Positions 27,880-36,905 of a DNA stretch of 64,000 bases are shown here, one piece after another. Origin of the DNA: an uncultured Clostridia bacterium (GTDB lineage Bacteria > Bacillota > Clostridia > Christensenellales > UBA1242). A model generated the notes under the pieces. It searched no databases and was not told the origin of the DNA. It was given only the letters and a program-made list of their open reading frames with translations. Positions within the stretch are counted from its first letter, which is position 1. Each line of letters begins with the position of its first letter. Location: NCBI GenBank assembly GCA_947382485.1, contig CANCYS010000003.1, forward strand, positions 62,001 through 126,000. Direction: 5' to 3'. Position numbers and translations under genes: made by a program.

Positions 27880-30075
27880 ATGAAAAAGATAAAAAAGTTC
27901 ATTAAAATTTTAACATTATCATTCGCCGTAATTGCTGTTGTTGGCATAGTATCAGGCGTAGGTTTTTACTTTGCAGTTACACATTCAGTCAAACTTGATA
28001 AAGAAAAACTTGAAGCAACTAAAAATGTCACTTCATTACAAATTTATGATTCAAATGGTATATTACTAAACCCTGCAAAAGACACTTACCTTCCAATCAA
28101 TAAAATTTCAAATACAACAAAAAATGCATTCATATGTGCAGAAGATAAAAGATTTTATAACCACAGTGGTATAGATTACATTAGAGTTTGTGGTGCAATG
28201 GTATCAAATTTAAAATCTCGCTCTTTTTCACAAGGTGCATCAACAATATCTCAACAATTAATAAAAAACACACAACTTTCAAGTGAAAAAACTATTAATC
28301 GTAAATTAAAAGAATTTAAACTTACAAAACAACTAGAAAAACAATTTTCAAAAGATGAAATTCTTGAAATGTATCTAAATAATATATATTTTGGAAATGG
28401 TTGCTATGGAATAGAAACTGCCTCTATGCACTATTTTGGAAAATCAGCTGAAAATCTAACACTTCCAGAAAGTGCACTTCTTGCGGGAACAATAAACGCA
28501 CCAAGTTTTTACGATATACAAAATAAACAAGATAAAGCACTATCCAGACGAAACTTAATTTTGGACTTAATGAAAGAGTATGGAAAAATCTCAGAACAAG
28601 ACTGTGAAAAAGCGAAAGCAGAACCAATAATGCTAAACATAACCAACCTATCTAACAACTATTATATCTTTGATGAAATTATTGAAGAAGCCTGTGATAT
28701 ATTAAATGTTTCTGAAACCCAACTTAAAAATAGCAATTTAACAATCCAAACTTATTATGATTTAGAATTGCAAAGTAAAATTAATTCTGTAATAAAAAAT
28801 AATTATAACAACATTGAATCATCACCAAAAATTGCCTCAATAGTTATTGACAATGAAACAAATGGCATTTTATCCATAATCGGAAATAAAAGCGTACTTG
28901 AAACAAAAAAACAACCCGGTTCCGTAATAAAACCAATACTTGTTTATGCACCTGCAATTGAAAACAAAGTTATTTCCCCTGCAACAAAAATATTAGACGA
29001 AAAAATTAATTTTTCTGGGTATAGTCCAGAAAATGCAGATAAAAAATTTCACGGTTTTGTATCTGCTCGTGATGCTCTTAAAAATTCATTAAATATTCCT
29101 GCCGTAAAACTATTAAACGAAGTTGGAATAAACAACGCTCAAAATTTTGCTAATAAAATTGGAATAGAATTTACAAAACAAGACAACAACCTTGCGATTG
29201 CACTTGGAGGCTTCACCGAAGGTGTTAATTTAAAATCATTGGCAGATTCATATTGTACTTTTGCAAATGAAGGAAACTATTCTAAAAGCAAGTTTATAAA
29301 TAAAATAAGTAAAAATAATCGATTAATATATAAAGATTCTATTACCAGAAAACCTGCCATGTCAGATAGCACAGCTTACTTAATAACAAACATGCTACAA
29401 AGCACAGCTAAATCAGGAACTGCAAAAAGATTAAAAAATATAGAATATGACTTAGCATCAAAAACAGGAACTGTCGGTTTATCTAGTTCAAGCAAAAATT
29501 CAGATTCATATAATATTTCGTATACCTCTAATCATACCATACTATCCTATGTTGGTGGCACAATAATGCCTGAAAGTGTAAATGGTGCAACATATCCAAC
29601 AATGATAACAAAGGACACACTATCAATTCTTTATGAGAATGAAAAACCATCAAAATTTATTATGCCTAGTTCAGTTGAAATAAAACAAATCAGCAAAGAT
29701 GAATATGATAAAAATATAATTAAAATTACACTTGATGAAAGTGATAGTTTAAGCGAATATTTTGCAAAAAATAATATTCCAAAAGAATACACTCAACAAC
29801 AAGAAACCAACACAATTCAAGTATTCAATTTTGAAAATAAAAAACCGATTATAAGTTTTTTCACTAAAACCGGTTATAGTTATAATATAATGCGTGTACA
29901 AGAAAATGAATATAAAAAACTATCTTCAATTGATAATATATCAAACAATGAAATAATCAAATTTGAAGATAAAACTGCAAAAACAAACAATATTTATACA
30001 TATTATATTGAAATTTGCGAAAAATCCTCTGGAAAAATTGTAAAAAGTAATCAAATCAAACTCAGAGTATTTTAA
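27880..30075 (+). CDS. Class A penicillin-binding protein (PBP1A-like)
   Basis: 731 residues. A single membrane anchor spans about residues 8-30. The glycosyltransferase domain (GT51) has EDKRFYNHSGID with the catalytic Glu near 87, and GASTISQQL. The transpeptidase domain has the catalytic Ser in SVIK (348), SLN near 403 and KTGT (528). A C-terminal beta-sandwich-like tail of about 150 residues follows. It polymerises and cross-links peptidoglycan outside the membrane. The start is the ATG at 27880 with GAAGGT upstream; the frame extends 11 codons earlier without support. The stop abuts the convergent thiI stop with no base between. Confidence 0.93.
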   Translation: MKKIKKFIKILTLSFAVIAVVGIVSGVGFYFAVTHSVKLDKEKLEATKNVTSLQIYDSNGILLNPAKDTYLPINKISNTTKNAFICAEDKRFYNHSGIDYIRVCGAMVSNLKSRSFSQGASTISQQLIKNTQLSSEKTINRKLKEFKLTKQLEKQFSKDEILEMYLNNIYFGNGCYGIETASMHYFGKSAENLTLPESALLAGTINAPSFYDIQNKQDKALSRRNLILDLMKEYGKISEQDCEKAKAEPIMLNITNLSNNYYIFDEIIEEACDILNVSETQLKNSNLTIQTYYDLELQSKINSVIKNNYNNIESSPKIASIVIDNETNGILSIIGNKSVLETKKQPGSVIKPILVYAPAIENKVISPATKILDEKINFSGYSPENADKKFHGFVSARDALKNSLNIPAVKLLNEVGINNAQNFANKIGIEFTKQDNNLAIALGGFTEGVNLKSLADSYCTFANEGNYSKSKFINKISKNNRLIYKDSITRKPAMSDSTAYLITNMLQSTAKSGTAKRLKNIEYDLASKTGTVGLSSSSKNSDSYNISYTSNHTILSYVGGTIMPESVNGATYPTMITKDTLSILYENEKPSKFIMPSSVEIKQISKDEYDKNIIKITLDESDSLSEYFAKNNIPKEYTQQQETNTIQVFNFENKKPIISFFTKTGYSYNIMRVQENEYKKLSSIDNISNNEIIKFEDKTAKTNNIYTYYIEICEKSSGKIVKSNQIKLRVF

Positions 30076-31245
30076 CTATTTAGATTTAATTTCCACTACT
30101 TCAATGTTACTCATTGAACGAGCAATAATTTCATCAAAATCAATTTTTTTCTGTTCTTTTAAAACATCTTCAAGTTTAGGTCTAACAACTGGACTATCAG
30201 GTAAAAACACTGTACAACAATCTTCAAAAGGTTTAATAGATGTTTCAAATGTATTAATCTTTTTTGCTATCTCAATAGTTTCACACTTATCAAATGCGAC
30301 AAGAGGTCTAATTATTGGAGTAGATTTAACAACTTCTGAAACTACTGTCATACTTTCAATGGTTTGACTAGCTACTTGTCCTAAACTTTCACCAGTTATA
30401 ATCATTCTTCTTTTAAATTTTTTACACAACTTTTCAGCAACAGTAAACATTCCTCTTCTAAGCAAAGTAATCATATATGAATCATCACAGTTCTCATGAA
30501 TTTGCTCTTGCAATTCTGTCATTGACACCATATAAATTATTAAATCACCTGTATACTCACTTAAAATTTTTGCAAGTTCTTCAACCTTTTCTCTTGCAGA
30601 AATTGAAGTATATGGATAACTATGAAAGTGAACTGCACAAACTTTAACTCCACGTTTCGCCATCATATATCCTGCAACAGGACTATCAATACCACCAGAA
30701 AGAAGTAAAAGACCTGTGCTAGATGTACCAACAGGCATACCACCCATACCACGAATAGAATTTAAGTAGATAAAAGTTTCACAATTTTCACGAATATCAA
30801 TATTTAATATCAACTCTGGATTTTTAACATCAACTTTTAAGTTAGAATTTTTTTCTAAAATTTTACCACCAATATCAGCAGAAATTTGCATAGAATTTAA
30901 TGAGATAGTTTTTTTATCTGCCCTATTAGTTTCAACTTTAAAAGTTCCTTTTTTATCAAGCATAAATTCAACTGATTGACTTACTATTTCTTCATAATTA
31001 GTCTTCATAAAAATTGCAGGAGAAAAAGAAAATATGCCTGCAATTTTTTTAAGCCTTTCAATAATTTCTTCTTCAAATTCTCTTTCGTAATCACAAATTA
31101 AGTATCTACCAGGAATTTTTTTTACACTCAAATCAAATCGTTTAAGAGCTTCTTTAATGTTTATATAAAGCACTTTTTCAAAAAATCCACGATTCTTACC
31201 TTTTAAAAATATTTCTCCAAATCTAATTAAAATAACATTTTTCAT
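30076..31245 (-). CDS. thiI: tRNA 4-thiouridine synthase ThiI
   Basis: 389 residues. An N-terminal ferredoxin-like and THUMP part is followed by the PP-loop SGGIDSP near 181. The family's TGESLGQVASQT stretch and the DCCTVF cysteines are present. There is no C-terminal rhodanese domain, as usual in Firmicutes. It makes s4U8 in tRNA, taking sulfur from a dedicated cysteine desulfurase. AAAGGA precedes the ATG, and it starts 2 nt after the NifS-like gene, its probable sulfur donor. Confidence 0.95.
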   Translation of the reverse strand: MKNVILIRFGEIFLKGKNRGFFEKVLYINIKEALKRFDLSVKKIPGRYLICDYEREFEEEIIERLKKIAGIFSFSPAIFMKTNYEEIVSQSVEFMLDKKGTFKVETNRADKKTISLNSMQISADIGGKILEKNSNLKVDVKNPELILNIDIRENCETFIYLNSIRGMGGMPVGTSSTGLLLLSGGIDSPVAGYMMAKRGVKVCAVHFHSYPYTSISAREKVEELAKILSEYTGDLIIYMVSMTELQEQIHENCDDSYMITLLRRGMFTVAEKLCKKFKRRMIITGESLGQVASQTIESMTVVSEVVKSTPIIRPLVAFDKCETIEIAKKINTFETSIKPFEDCCTVFLPDSPVVRPKLEDVLKEQKKIDFDEIIARSMSNIEVVEIKSK

Positions 31246-31247
31246 AT

Positions 31248-32402
31248 CTAATCCTTTAACTTTTGCATTTTTTTAAATCGTAATATATTTTTAATTATAA
31301 CTGAAACTATGTAATCTAATTCATAATTAATATAAGGGGAAAAACTAATTCTAATGCTCCCTATTGTTTCATCTAATGTTTTACCCATTGCTTCTAAAAC
31401 TCTATTGCCCGCCTTTTTTGAAGAACATGCTGAACCCGTTGAAACAACAACTCCATCATCTTCCATAGCATTTACAAGAACTTGTCCTTTAATCTTTGGT
31501 ATTGATAAAGAAACAATATAAGGTAAACATTCTTCATCTGAATTAAATTCAATATAATCAGATATTTCACTTTCATTAATCTTTTTTATTAATTCTTTTT
31601 TTAAATTAGTAATCTTTTTATAATTACTATCCAATTCATCATTCAATTTTTTTGCTGCATATGCAAAGGCCAAACTTCCTGCCACATTTTCTGTTGAAGA
31701 CCTTAACCCATTTTCCTGACCACCACCATATAGCATGGGATCTAAAACCAAACCATTCTTAATCCACAATCCAGCGATTCCTCTTGGTGCATAAATTTTA
31801 TGAGCAGATATAGTGTATAAATCTACACCAAGATCTCGAAGATTAATTTTAATTCTACCAAGTGCCTGAACACCATCGCTATGAAAAATTATATCTTTAT
31901 TTTTCTGTTTAACAATTTTACATATTTCTTTAATATCATTTATTGCACCTGTCTCATTAGAAATATGAATAACAGAAACTAAGGCAACCTCATCAGTAAG
32001 CATATCTTTTAATTTTTCTATATCAATTTTACCATTTTTAAGTAAAGGTATATCTTTTACAATTATACCTCTTTTTGCCAATTCATGTGCACTATTATAT
32101 ACTGCTGGATGTTCACCTGCTGAAATCAATACAACTTGTCCCGCACGAAGATGTACTCCTCTAAACACAGCATTATTAGACTCTGTTGCACTAGAAGTGA
32201 ATATCAATTTTCCACAATCTCCATGCAAAACTTGATTTATATTATCTCTTGCTTCATCAAGTATTTTCTTTGACTTATTTCCAAGTTTATAAGAAGCACT
32301 AGGATTATAAAATGAATCAATATTATTGTTTCGCATCAAATCATACACTTCATCAAAAACTTGCGTCGTAGCAGCATTATCTAAATAATAAAATTTATCC
32401 AT
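31248..32402 (-). CDS. Cysteine desulfurase (NifS/IscS family), partner of ThiI
   Basis: About 384 residues. It opens with FYYLDNAATT. The PLP lysine is in SAHKIYAPRG (about 199), and the catalytic Cys is in STGSACSSKK (about 326), followed by a short class I-type loop. It releases sulfur from cysteine as persulfide. The adjacent thiI suggests it is the NifZ-like donor for tRNA s4U. The frame is open to an ATG at 32420, but neither start has a Shine-Dalgarno site. I prefer 32402, because a TTGACA-17-CATAAT promoter ends 6 nt before it and the homologous part starts there. Confidence 0.88.
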   Translation of the reverse strand: MDKFYYLDNAATTQVFDEVYDLMRNNNIDSFYNPSASYKLGNKSKKILDEARDNINQVLHGDCGKLIFTSSATESNNAVFRGVHLRAGQVVLISAGEHPAVYNSAHELAKRGIIVKDIPLLKNGKIDIEKLKDMLTDEVALVSVIHISNETGAINDIKEICKIVKQKNKDIIFHSDGVQALGRIKINLRDLGVDLYTISAHKIYAPRGIAGLWIKNGLVLDPMLYGGGQENGLRSSTENVAGSLAFAYAAKKLNDELDSNYKKITNLKKELIKKINESEISDYIEFNSDEECLPYIVSLSIPKIKGQVLVNAMEDDGVVVSTGSACSSKKAGNRVLEAMGKTLDETIGSIRISFSPYINYELDYIVSVIIKNILRFKKMQKLKD

Positions 32403-32408
32403 AAAATA

Positions 32409-32437
32409 ATTATGAAACATGTCATGTATTTTGTCAA
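32409..32437 (-). promoter_or_regulatory. Putative sigma-A promoter giving a leaderless nifS-thiI mRNA
   Basis: A perfect TTGACA (32432-32437), a 17-nt spacer and CATAAT (32409-32414). The predicted start of transcription falls on the ATG at 32402. It would let nifS-thiI be expressed in growth, apart from the sporulation genes upstream. Confidence 0.6.
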
Positions 32438-32440
32438 GAA

Positions 32441-33136
32441 TTAAAAAGTTGATGGAATTAAATTTAACATCTCATTTAATTGATTAGAGTTTAAATATAC
32501 TTCTGGAATTTTTCCAACAATCAAACTCTCACACAAAAGAACATCAGAAGAACTATTCAATACCAATTTTCTAAATGGCAAAACAACATTCACTCTAATT
32601 GAAATTTCCAAATAAATTTTGTGAGTTGTTTGGTTAATACCAGCAGACTCAAAATTTGAAGTAAAATAGCAATAAACTTCTCCAAAAGGATTAACATTAA
32701 AAGCAACCTTAGGGCCATAACCTGCAAGTATAGAAATACCTGTAAATGCTCCAATAGATATCTTTATAGGTTTCTTTGCAAACTCTAAAAAATTTGACAT
32801 AACAACCCTACTCATTGCTTTTGATAAAATATTGATTCTAACTGAATTAGCTTCAATATAAGCAACATTATCATTTGTATCTTTTACAACAGTAACTAAA
32901 TCACCATAACTAACATTCTGATTCATCGTATCTGCAATTGCATAATTTATGGATCTTGTTGCGTATGCACTTAATTGAGTTTCTGTACTAGCAACAACAA
33001 TAGGCGTTGCTAAATATTTCGCATACATAAATATTAAAAGTATAAAAATTAAAAAAAACGCAAAAATCTTATTTTTTAATCGAAATTTGCGTATATTAAT
33101 TGATTTAACCCTAAATTTCTTGCGTTTATTTTTCAT
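32441..33136 (-). CDS. yunB: Sporulation protein YunB
   Basis: 231 residues. A basic N-terminus and one membrane helix (about 26-46) are followed by an extracytoplasmic domain with ATRSINYAIADTM, then GAFTGISILAGYGPKV and a final conserved strand region, as in YunB, a mother-cell (sigma-E) protein of unknown role needed for proper spore formation in Bacillus. There is no Shine-Dalgarno site; a sigma-E-like promoter ends 5 nt before the ATG. It lies 50 nt downstream of spoVAE. Confidence 0.85.
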   Translation of the reverse strand: MKNKRKKFRVKSINIRKFRLKNKIFAFFLIFILLIFMYAKYLATPIVVASTETQLSAYATRSINYAIADTMNQNVSYGDLVTVVKDTNDNVAYIEANSVRINILSKAMSRVVMSNFLEFAKKPIKISIGAFTGISILAGYGPKVAFNVNPFGEVYCYFTSNFESAGINQTTHKIYLEISIRVNVVLPFRKLVLNSSSDVLLCESLIVGKIPEVYLNSNQLNEMLNLIPSTF

Positions 33137-33141
33137 ATTAA

Positions 33142-33170
33142 ATTATATTAATAAATAATATAATTTATGA
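33142..33170 (-). promoter_or_regulatory. Sigma-E-like promoter of yunB
   Basis: TCATAAA (33164-33170, five of seven to KMATATT), a 14-nt spacer and AATATAAT (33142-33149, six of eight to CATACAHT). The 5 nt TTAAT before the ATG are identical to those before yqfC. Confidence 0.45.
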
Positions 33171-33186
33171 TAAACATATCACAAAA

Positions 33187-33561
33187 TCAACTTTTTTTAG
33201 TTTTTGATTTTACGAAAAATGACACAATATATGACAATCCAATTGACACAGCTACACCTGCTGATGTAGCCATTAATCCTCCTCCAATAGCACCAAATAA
33301 ACCATTAGAAGTAGCACCTTCAATTGCACCACGTGCAAGAGCATTTCCAAAACCAGTAATTGGCAATGTCGCACCAGCTCCTGCCCATTCAACTAAATAA
33401 TTATATATTCCAAATCCACCAAGAATAGCCCCCACCATTAAGAATATAACAAGTATTCTTGCTGGTGTAATTTTTGTTTTTATTTCAATAAGTTCTCCTA
33501 TTAAACAAATCAAACCACCAACACAAAAAACTTTTACATACATAAAAATTGCTGCTAACAT
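33187..33561 (-). CDS. spoVAE: Stage V sporulation protein AE (SpoVAE)
   Basis: 124 residues, about four membrane helices with several short GxGG-type turns, as in SpoVAEb. Together with SpoVAC it forms part of the inner spore membrane channel for dipicolinic acid. A strong GGAGGAG precedes the ATG. It directly follows spoVAD, and its ribosome site lies in the 10-nt gap. The trio spoVAC-spoVAD-spoVAE is the minimal set found in Clostridia. Confidence 0.93.
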   Translation of the reverse strand: MLAAIFMYVKVFCVGGLICLIGELIEIKTKITPARILVIFLMVGAILGGFGIYNYLVEWAGAGATLPITGFGNALARGAIEGATSNGLFGAIGGGLMATSAGVAVSIGLSYIVSFFVKSKTKKS

Positions 33562-33571
33562 AAACTCCTCC

Positions 33572-34576
33572 TCACTCTAAAACCAATTCAATTAAATGCG
33601 AAACACATGGTATTGAATCACCTTGCTGATTTGATGTTGTACTCATTAATGCACCTGTCGCTGCCACTAAAACTTTTTTGAAAACACCTGATTTCATTTT
33701 CTCAATTATATATGACGCAAGCACCGATGCAGAACATCCAGCACCACTGCCACCTTGATAAGACTCTTCTTCAAAAGAATATATTGAATGACCCAAATCA
33801 ATATAATTTTGTTCTAAAACATATCCTCTTTTACTTATCAAATCTCTAAGTATATCCGATCCCAATTTTCCTAAATCCCCTGTGGCAATAAAATCATAAT
33901 CATTAGGTTTTGTTTTTGTATCAGCAAAAAAGTTACATAAAGTATCACATGCCGCTGGTGCCATTGCAGCTCCCATATTTGCAATATCAATAACACCAAA
34001 ATCTTGCACTCTACCAAAGCATACTTTTTTAATTTTTATATTAGACTTTTTATTTGAAACAACAAAACCACCACCAGCAGTAACAGTCCATTGAGAATAA
34101 CTCTGTCTTTGATTACCAAATTCAAGTGGATATCTATATTGTCTTTCTGCTGCACTAAAATGACTTATAGTAGAACATAAAATATTATCAAATCCTCCAC
34201 CATCAATAAGACAAGCCGCCAATCCTAAACTAGCAGTTATCGTTGAACATGCAGAATACACTCCAACAAAAGGAACTTGTAAAACTTCTGCGGAATAATT
34301 ACTACTAACAATTTGATTCATCAAGTCTCCGCCAAGATACAAATCTATATCCGAATTTTTTAATTTTGAATTTTTTACTGCATCTTTATTAATCAAAGAT
34401 AACATTTTTCGTTCTGCTTTCTCAAATGTCTTTTCACCCATTCTGTCATCTTCAACTGAATTCTTAAAGTAATTTTTGTAAGTACCATTTTTCTCTTTTT
34501 CACCTACCAATGAAGATGCCCCCACTATGTAGCAATCACTTAAAATTTCAAGTGTTTGATTTCCAATTCTTTTCAT
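33572..34576 (-). CDS. spoVAD: Stage V sporulation protein AD (SpoVAD)
   Basis: 334 residues. A thiolase/ketosynthase-like fold without membrane helices. It shows GVYSACSTITASLGLA, the segment aligned with the thiolase nucleophile region, and a C-terminal GGSGAGCSASVLASY. SpoVAD binds dipicolinic acid at the spore inner membrane. GGAG precedes the ATG. It sits between spoVAC and spoVAE in the usual order. Confidence 0.95.
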   Translation of the reverse strand: MKRIGNQTLEILSDCYIVGASSLVGEKEKNGTYKNYFKNSVEDDRMGEKTFEKAERKMLSLINKDAVKNSKLKNSDIDLYLGGDLMNQIVSSNYSAEVLQVPFVGVYSACSTITASLGLAACLIDGGGFDNILCSTISHFSAAERQYRYPLEFGNQRQSYSQWTVTAGGGFVVSNKKSNIKIKKVCFGRVQDFGVIDIANMGAAMAPAACDTLCNFFADTKTKPNDYDFIATGDLGKLGSDILRDLISKRGYVLEQNYIDLGHSIYSFEEESYQGGSGAGCSASVLASYIIEKMKSGVFKKVLVAATGALMSTTSNQQGDSIPCVSHLIELVLE

Positions 34577-34588
34577 ATAATCTCCAAA

Positions 34589-35047
34589 TTAAAATAATTG
34601 TATAAGAGTATAAACAAGTCCAACAATAATAGAATAAGCAACACCATTAACAAGTACTGGTCCTGCAACATAAAACATTTTTGCTCCAATACCAAAAACC
34701 AATCCTTCATTTTTAAATTCAATGGCACATGATGCAATACTATTTGCAAACCCAGAAATAGGAATAAATGTTCCAGCGCCACCAAATTTTGCAATTCTAT
34801 CAAACACACCAAAACCTGTAAGTAAAATTGTAATTGTAATAATGATAATACTACTCCAACTACCCACTCTCAAAATATCCATTGTTGGATTATATGCCTT
34901 AATTATGTCACCAAACATTTGTGCCATGCAGCATATCATACCTCCAACCAAAAATGCATGAAAAAGAGAATTAAACCATCCCGTTTTTGGCGTTTGTTTT
35001 TCAACATACATTAAATACTCTTCATTTCTTTCGATATTATCACTCAT
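34589..35047 (-). CDS. spoVAC: Stage V sporulation protein AC (SpoVAC)
   Basis: About 152 residues with four to five membrane helices. It contains FLVGGMICCMAQMFGD and ISGFANSIASCAIEFKNEG, as expected for SpoVAC, the mechanosensitive-type channel component for dipicolinic acid movement in spores. The start is the ATG at 35047, with GGGAG upstream; the four codons before it begin with an unsupported TTG. It is the first gene of spoVACDE. No convincing forespore (sigma-G) promoter was found in the 123-nt intergenic stretch. Confidence 0.94.
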   Translation of the reverse strand: MSDNIERNEEYLMYVEKQTPKTGWFNSLFHAFLVGGMICCMAQMFGDIIKAYNPTMDILRVGSWSSIIIITITILLTGFGVFDRIAKFGGAGTFIPISGFANSIASCAIEFKNEGLVFGIGAKMFYVAGPVLVNGVAYSIIVGLVYTLIQLF

Positions 35048-35170
35048 ATCATCTCCCAACTTTTTTTTTGCAAATTTACTTAAATTTATTTACAAAAAGT
35101 AATATATTTATTCAATTTATAAATATTTTTTATTTTTTGATAAAAACTAAGATTAACAATCGGAGGTCTT

Positions 35171-36877
35171 ATGAAAAATAAAATCAAAAAAATTTTAACA
35201 GCAACAATCGTATCTGCTGTATCATTCACAGCAATTGGCTGCGGAACAAACAACACAAAACTTGCAAAAAATATTGACAATAGTATGGCTGAATTCATTT
35301 CAAGCATAAACAATCTTGACTATGTTGAAACAGGAGCAAAATCAAGTTCAACGAACGACAAGGTTGGAAAAATCGTTGAAACGTCCGCTCCAATGTTTGA
35401 ATCAAACAAAACTAATACATCACAAAAACTCTTAGCCAATAGCAATGAAAAATTTTTAAATGAATCTGCAACAAATTCATATCTTGAAAACACAATCACA
35501 AAGCCACAAGAAAGATCTGATAATTTTAAATTATTTGTTTTATCAGAATCTCCATTTATCACATTAACAAGTAATGATAATGATGCAAACTTAAATCTTA
35601 ATGTTAAATTTTCAACCAACAAAATTGAAACTACATCAACAGAAATTGAATCAAAAATTAATACTCTAATTTTGAAACGTTCTATCTTAATGATTTATGT
35701 AAATGAAATTTATAACAACAATGTAAATCTAACAGAAGAAAATAAAATTGCAATCAACGCATATGTTAACGTTATTAAAGAAAATACTTCTTATCTTAAA
35801 GGAAACAGAGGTATGGTTAAAAATCAATTAAAACTAGCAAGCAATTTAGTTTCATCTGAACAAAATGAAAATCTTGTCAACTATTATATTATTAAATCAG
35901 GTGAAGCTCTTGAAACCAGAGTAAACAAACTAAATTCGACAATAGAAGCAATTGATTCAATTATCAACATTATTGAAAATAACTTAACAAACAACTCTTC
36001 ATACTATAAAACTAATTTAAGCAACACCTATAATAATATTCTTTCAAATTTATCAACAAACAAATCTAACCCATCAGAGTTAACAAAAGATTCAAGCAAT
36101 GTAGATGTAGCAAAATCAATAGCCGATTCACTTAATTTCACTAATCTCAATAACACATCAATAAACACGCAAACAAACCTCAATAATATAAATCAACCTA
36201 ATAAACTTCCATCAACAAATAATAATACAATAAATGAAATTGTACCTCATCAAACAACTAATTCTACAAACCAATCACAAAATATAACATCACAAAATAC
36301 AAATAATTCACTTAATAATACTGTTAATCAACAAAATGAATTAAATGAAAACAGAAATAATAAGAATATTCAAAACAATTTAAACAACAAAACAATCAAA
36401 AGAAGACATAATAGAAGATCTAGAAATATGTCTAATTTAAATAACACTAATCAAAACACTAATAATAATGACGCAACAAACACAAATTTGCTTGGCAACA
36501 ATAACATTCAAAGCAATATGCCAAATAAAGATTTAAATTATAGAAATAATAGGATTAGAATTAATAATTTTCCAACATCAAACTCAAACAACTCACAAAA
36601 CAATTTAAGACCTTCTCAAAATAATAATGACATGTTTAAAGAAAACACTATCAATCAAACAAACACAAACAATATTGAAATCAAGGAAGAACACGATAAT
36701 AAAAATAACACAGGAGAAAACAAACTAATGACTGATAACGAACAAAAAATTATGAGAGCAAAAAGAACTCCTGAACAAACAAAAACAGAAGAATACACTT
36801 CTGCAAAAGTAAGTAATTTAGATATGGAAACAAATCGTGCAACTCATGTTCCTTATAGAACACAAAATAAATTTTAA
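35171..36877 (+). CDS. Asparagine-rich predicted lipoprotein, function unknown
   Basis: 568 residues. The signal peptide ends in TAIGC (Cys24), a weak lipobox. Residues about 25-320 are charged and mostly helical, with two coiled stretches. Residues about 330-490 are low complexity, dominated by Asn, Thr and Gln, with one basic cluster (KRRHNRRSR). The last 80 residues are charged. I recognise no family. A strong GGAGG lies 4 nt before the ATG. It is divergent from spoVAC, sharing a 123-nt intergenic region, which hints at a spore or envelope role, but this is only positional. The codon usage resembles its neighbours. Confidence 0.75.
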   Translation: MKNKIKKILTATIVSAVSFTAIGCGTNNTKLAKNIDNSMAEFISSINNLDYVETGAKSSSTNDKVGKIVETSAPMFESNKTNTSQKLLANSNEKFLNESATNSYLENTITKPQERSDNFKLFVLSESPFITLTSNDNDANLNLNVKFSTNKIETTSTEIESKINTLILKRSILMIYVNEIYNNNVNLTEENKIAINAYVNVIKENTSYLKGNRGMVKNQLKLASNLVSSEQNENLVNYYIIKSGEALETRVNKLNSTIEAIDSIINIIENNLTNNSSYYKTNLSNTYNNILSNLSTNKSNPSELTKDSSNVDVAKSIADSLNFTNLNNTSINTQTNLNNINQPNKLPSTNNNTINEIVPHQTTNSTNQSQNITSQNTNNSLNNTVNQQNELNENRNNKNIQNNLNNKTIKRRHNRRSRNMSNLNNTNQNTNNNDATNTNLLGNNNIQSNMPNKDLNYRNNRIRINNFPTSNSNNSQNNLRPSQNNNDMFKENTINQTNTNNIEIKEEHDNKNNTGENKLMTDNEQKIMRAKRTPEQTKTEEYTSAKVSNLDMETNRATHVPYRTQNKF

Positions 36878-36904
36878 AAAAATAGGGTTAATACCCTATT
36901 TTTT
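36877..36904. terminator. Bidirectional terminator between the Asn-rich lipoprotein and the Ig-like protein
   Basis: Stem AATAGGGT/ACCCTATT (36881-36888 with 36893-36900) with A and T runs on both sides, between converging genes. Confidence 0.85.
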
Positions 36905-36905
36905 A

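Noticed and set aside
35048-35170. Sigma-G promoter for spoVAC in the divergent intergenic region
   Set aside because: A GAATA-like -35 is present, but no CATnnTA-type -10 at 17-18 nt could be found.
35171-36877. Asn-rich lipoprotein as a mobile or phage gene
   Set aside because: No integrase, repeats or codon-use shift are seen around it; base composition is like its neighbours.
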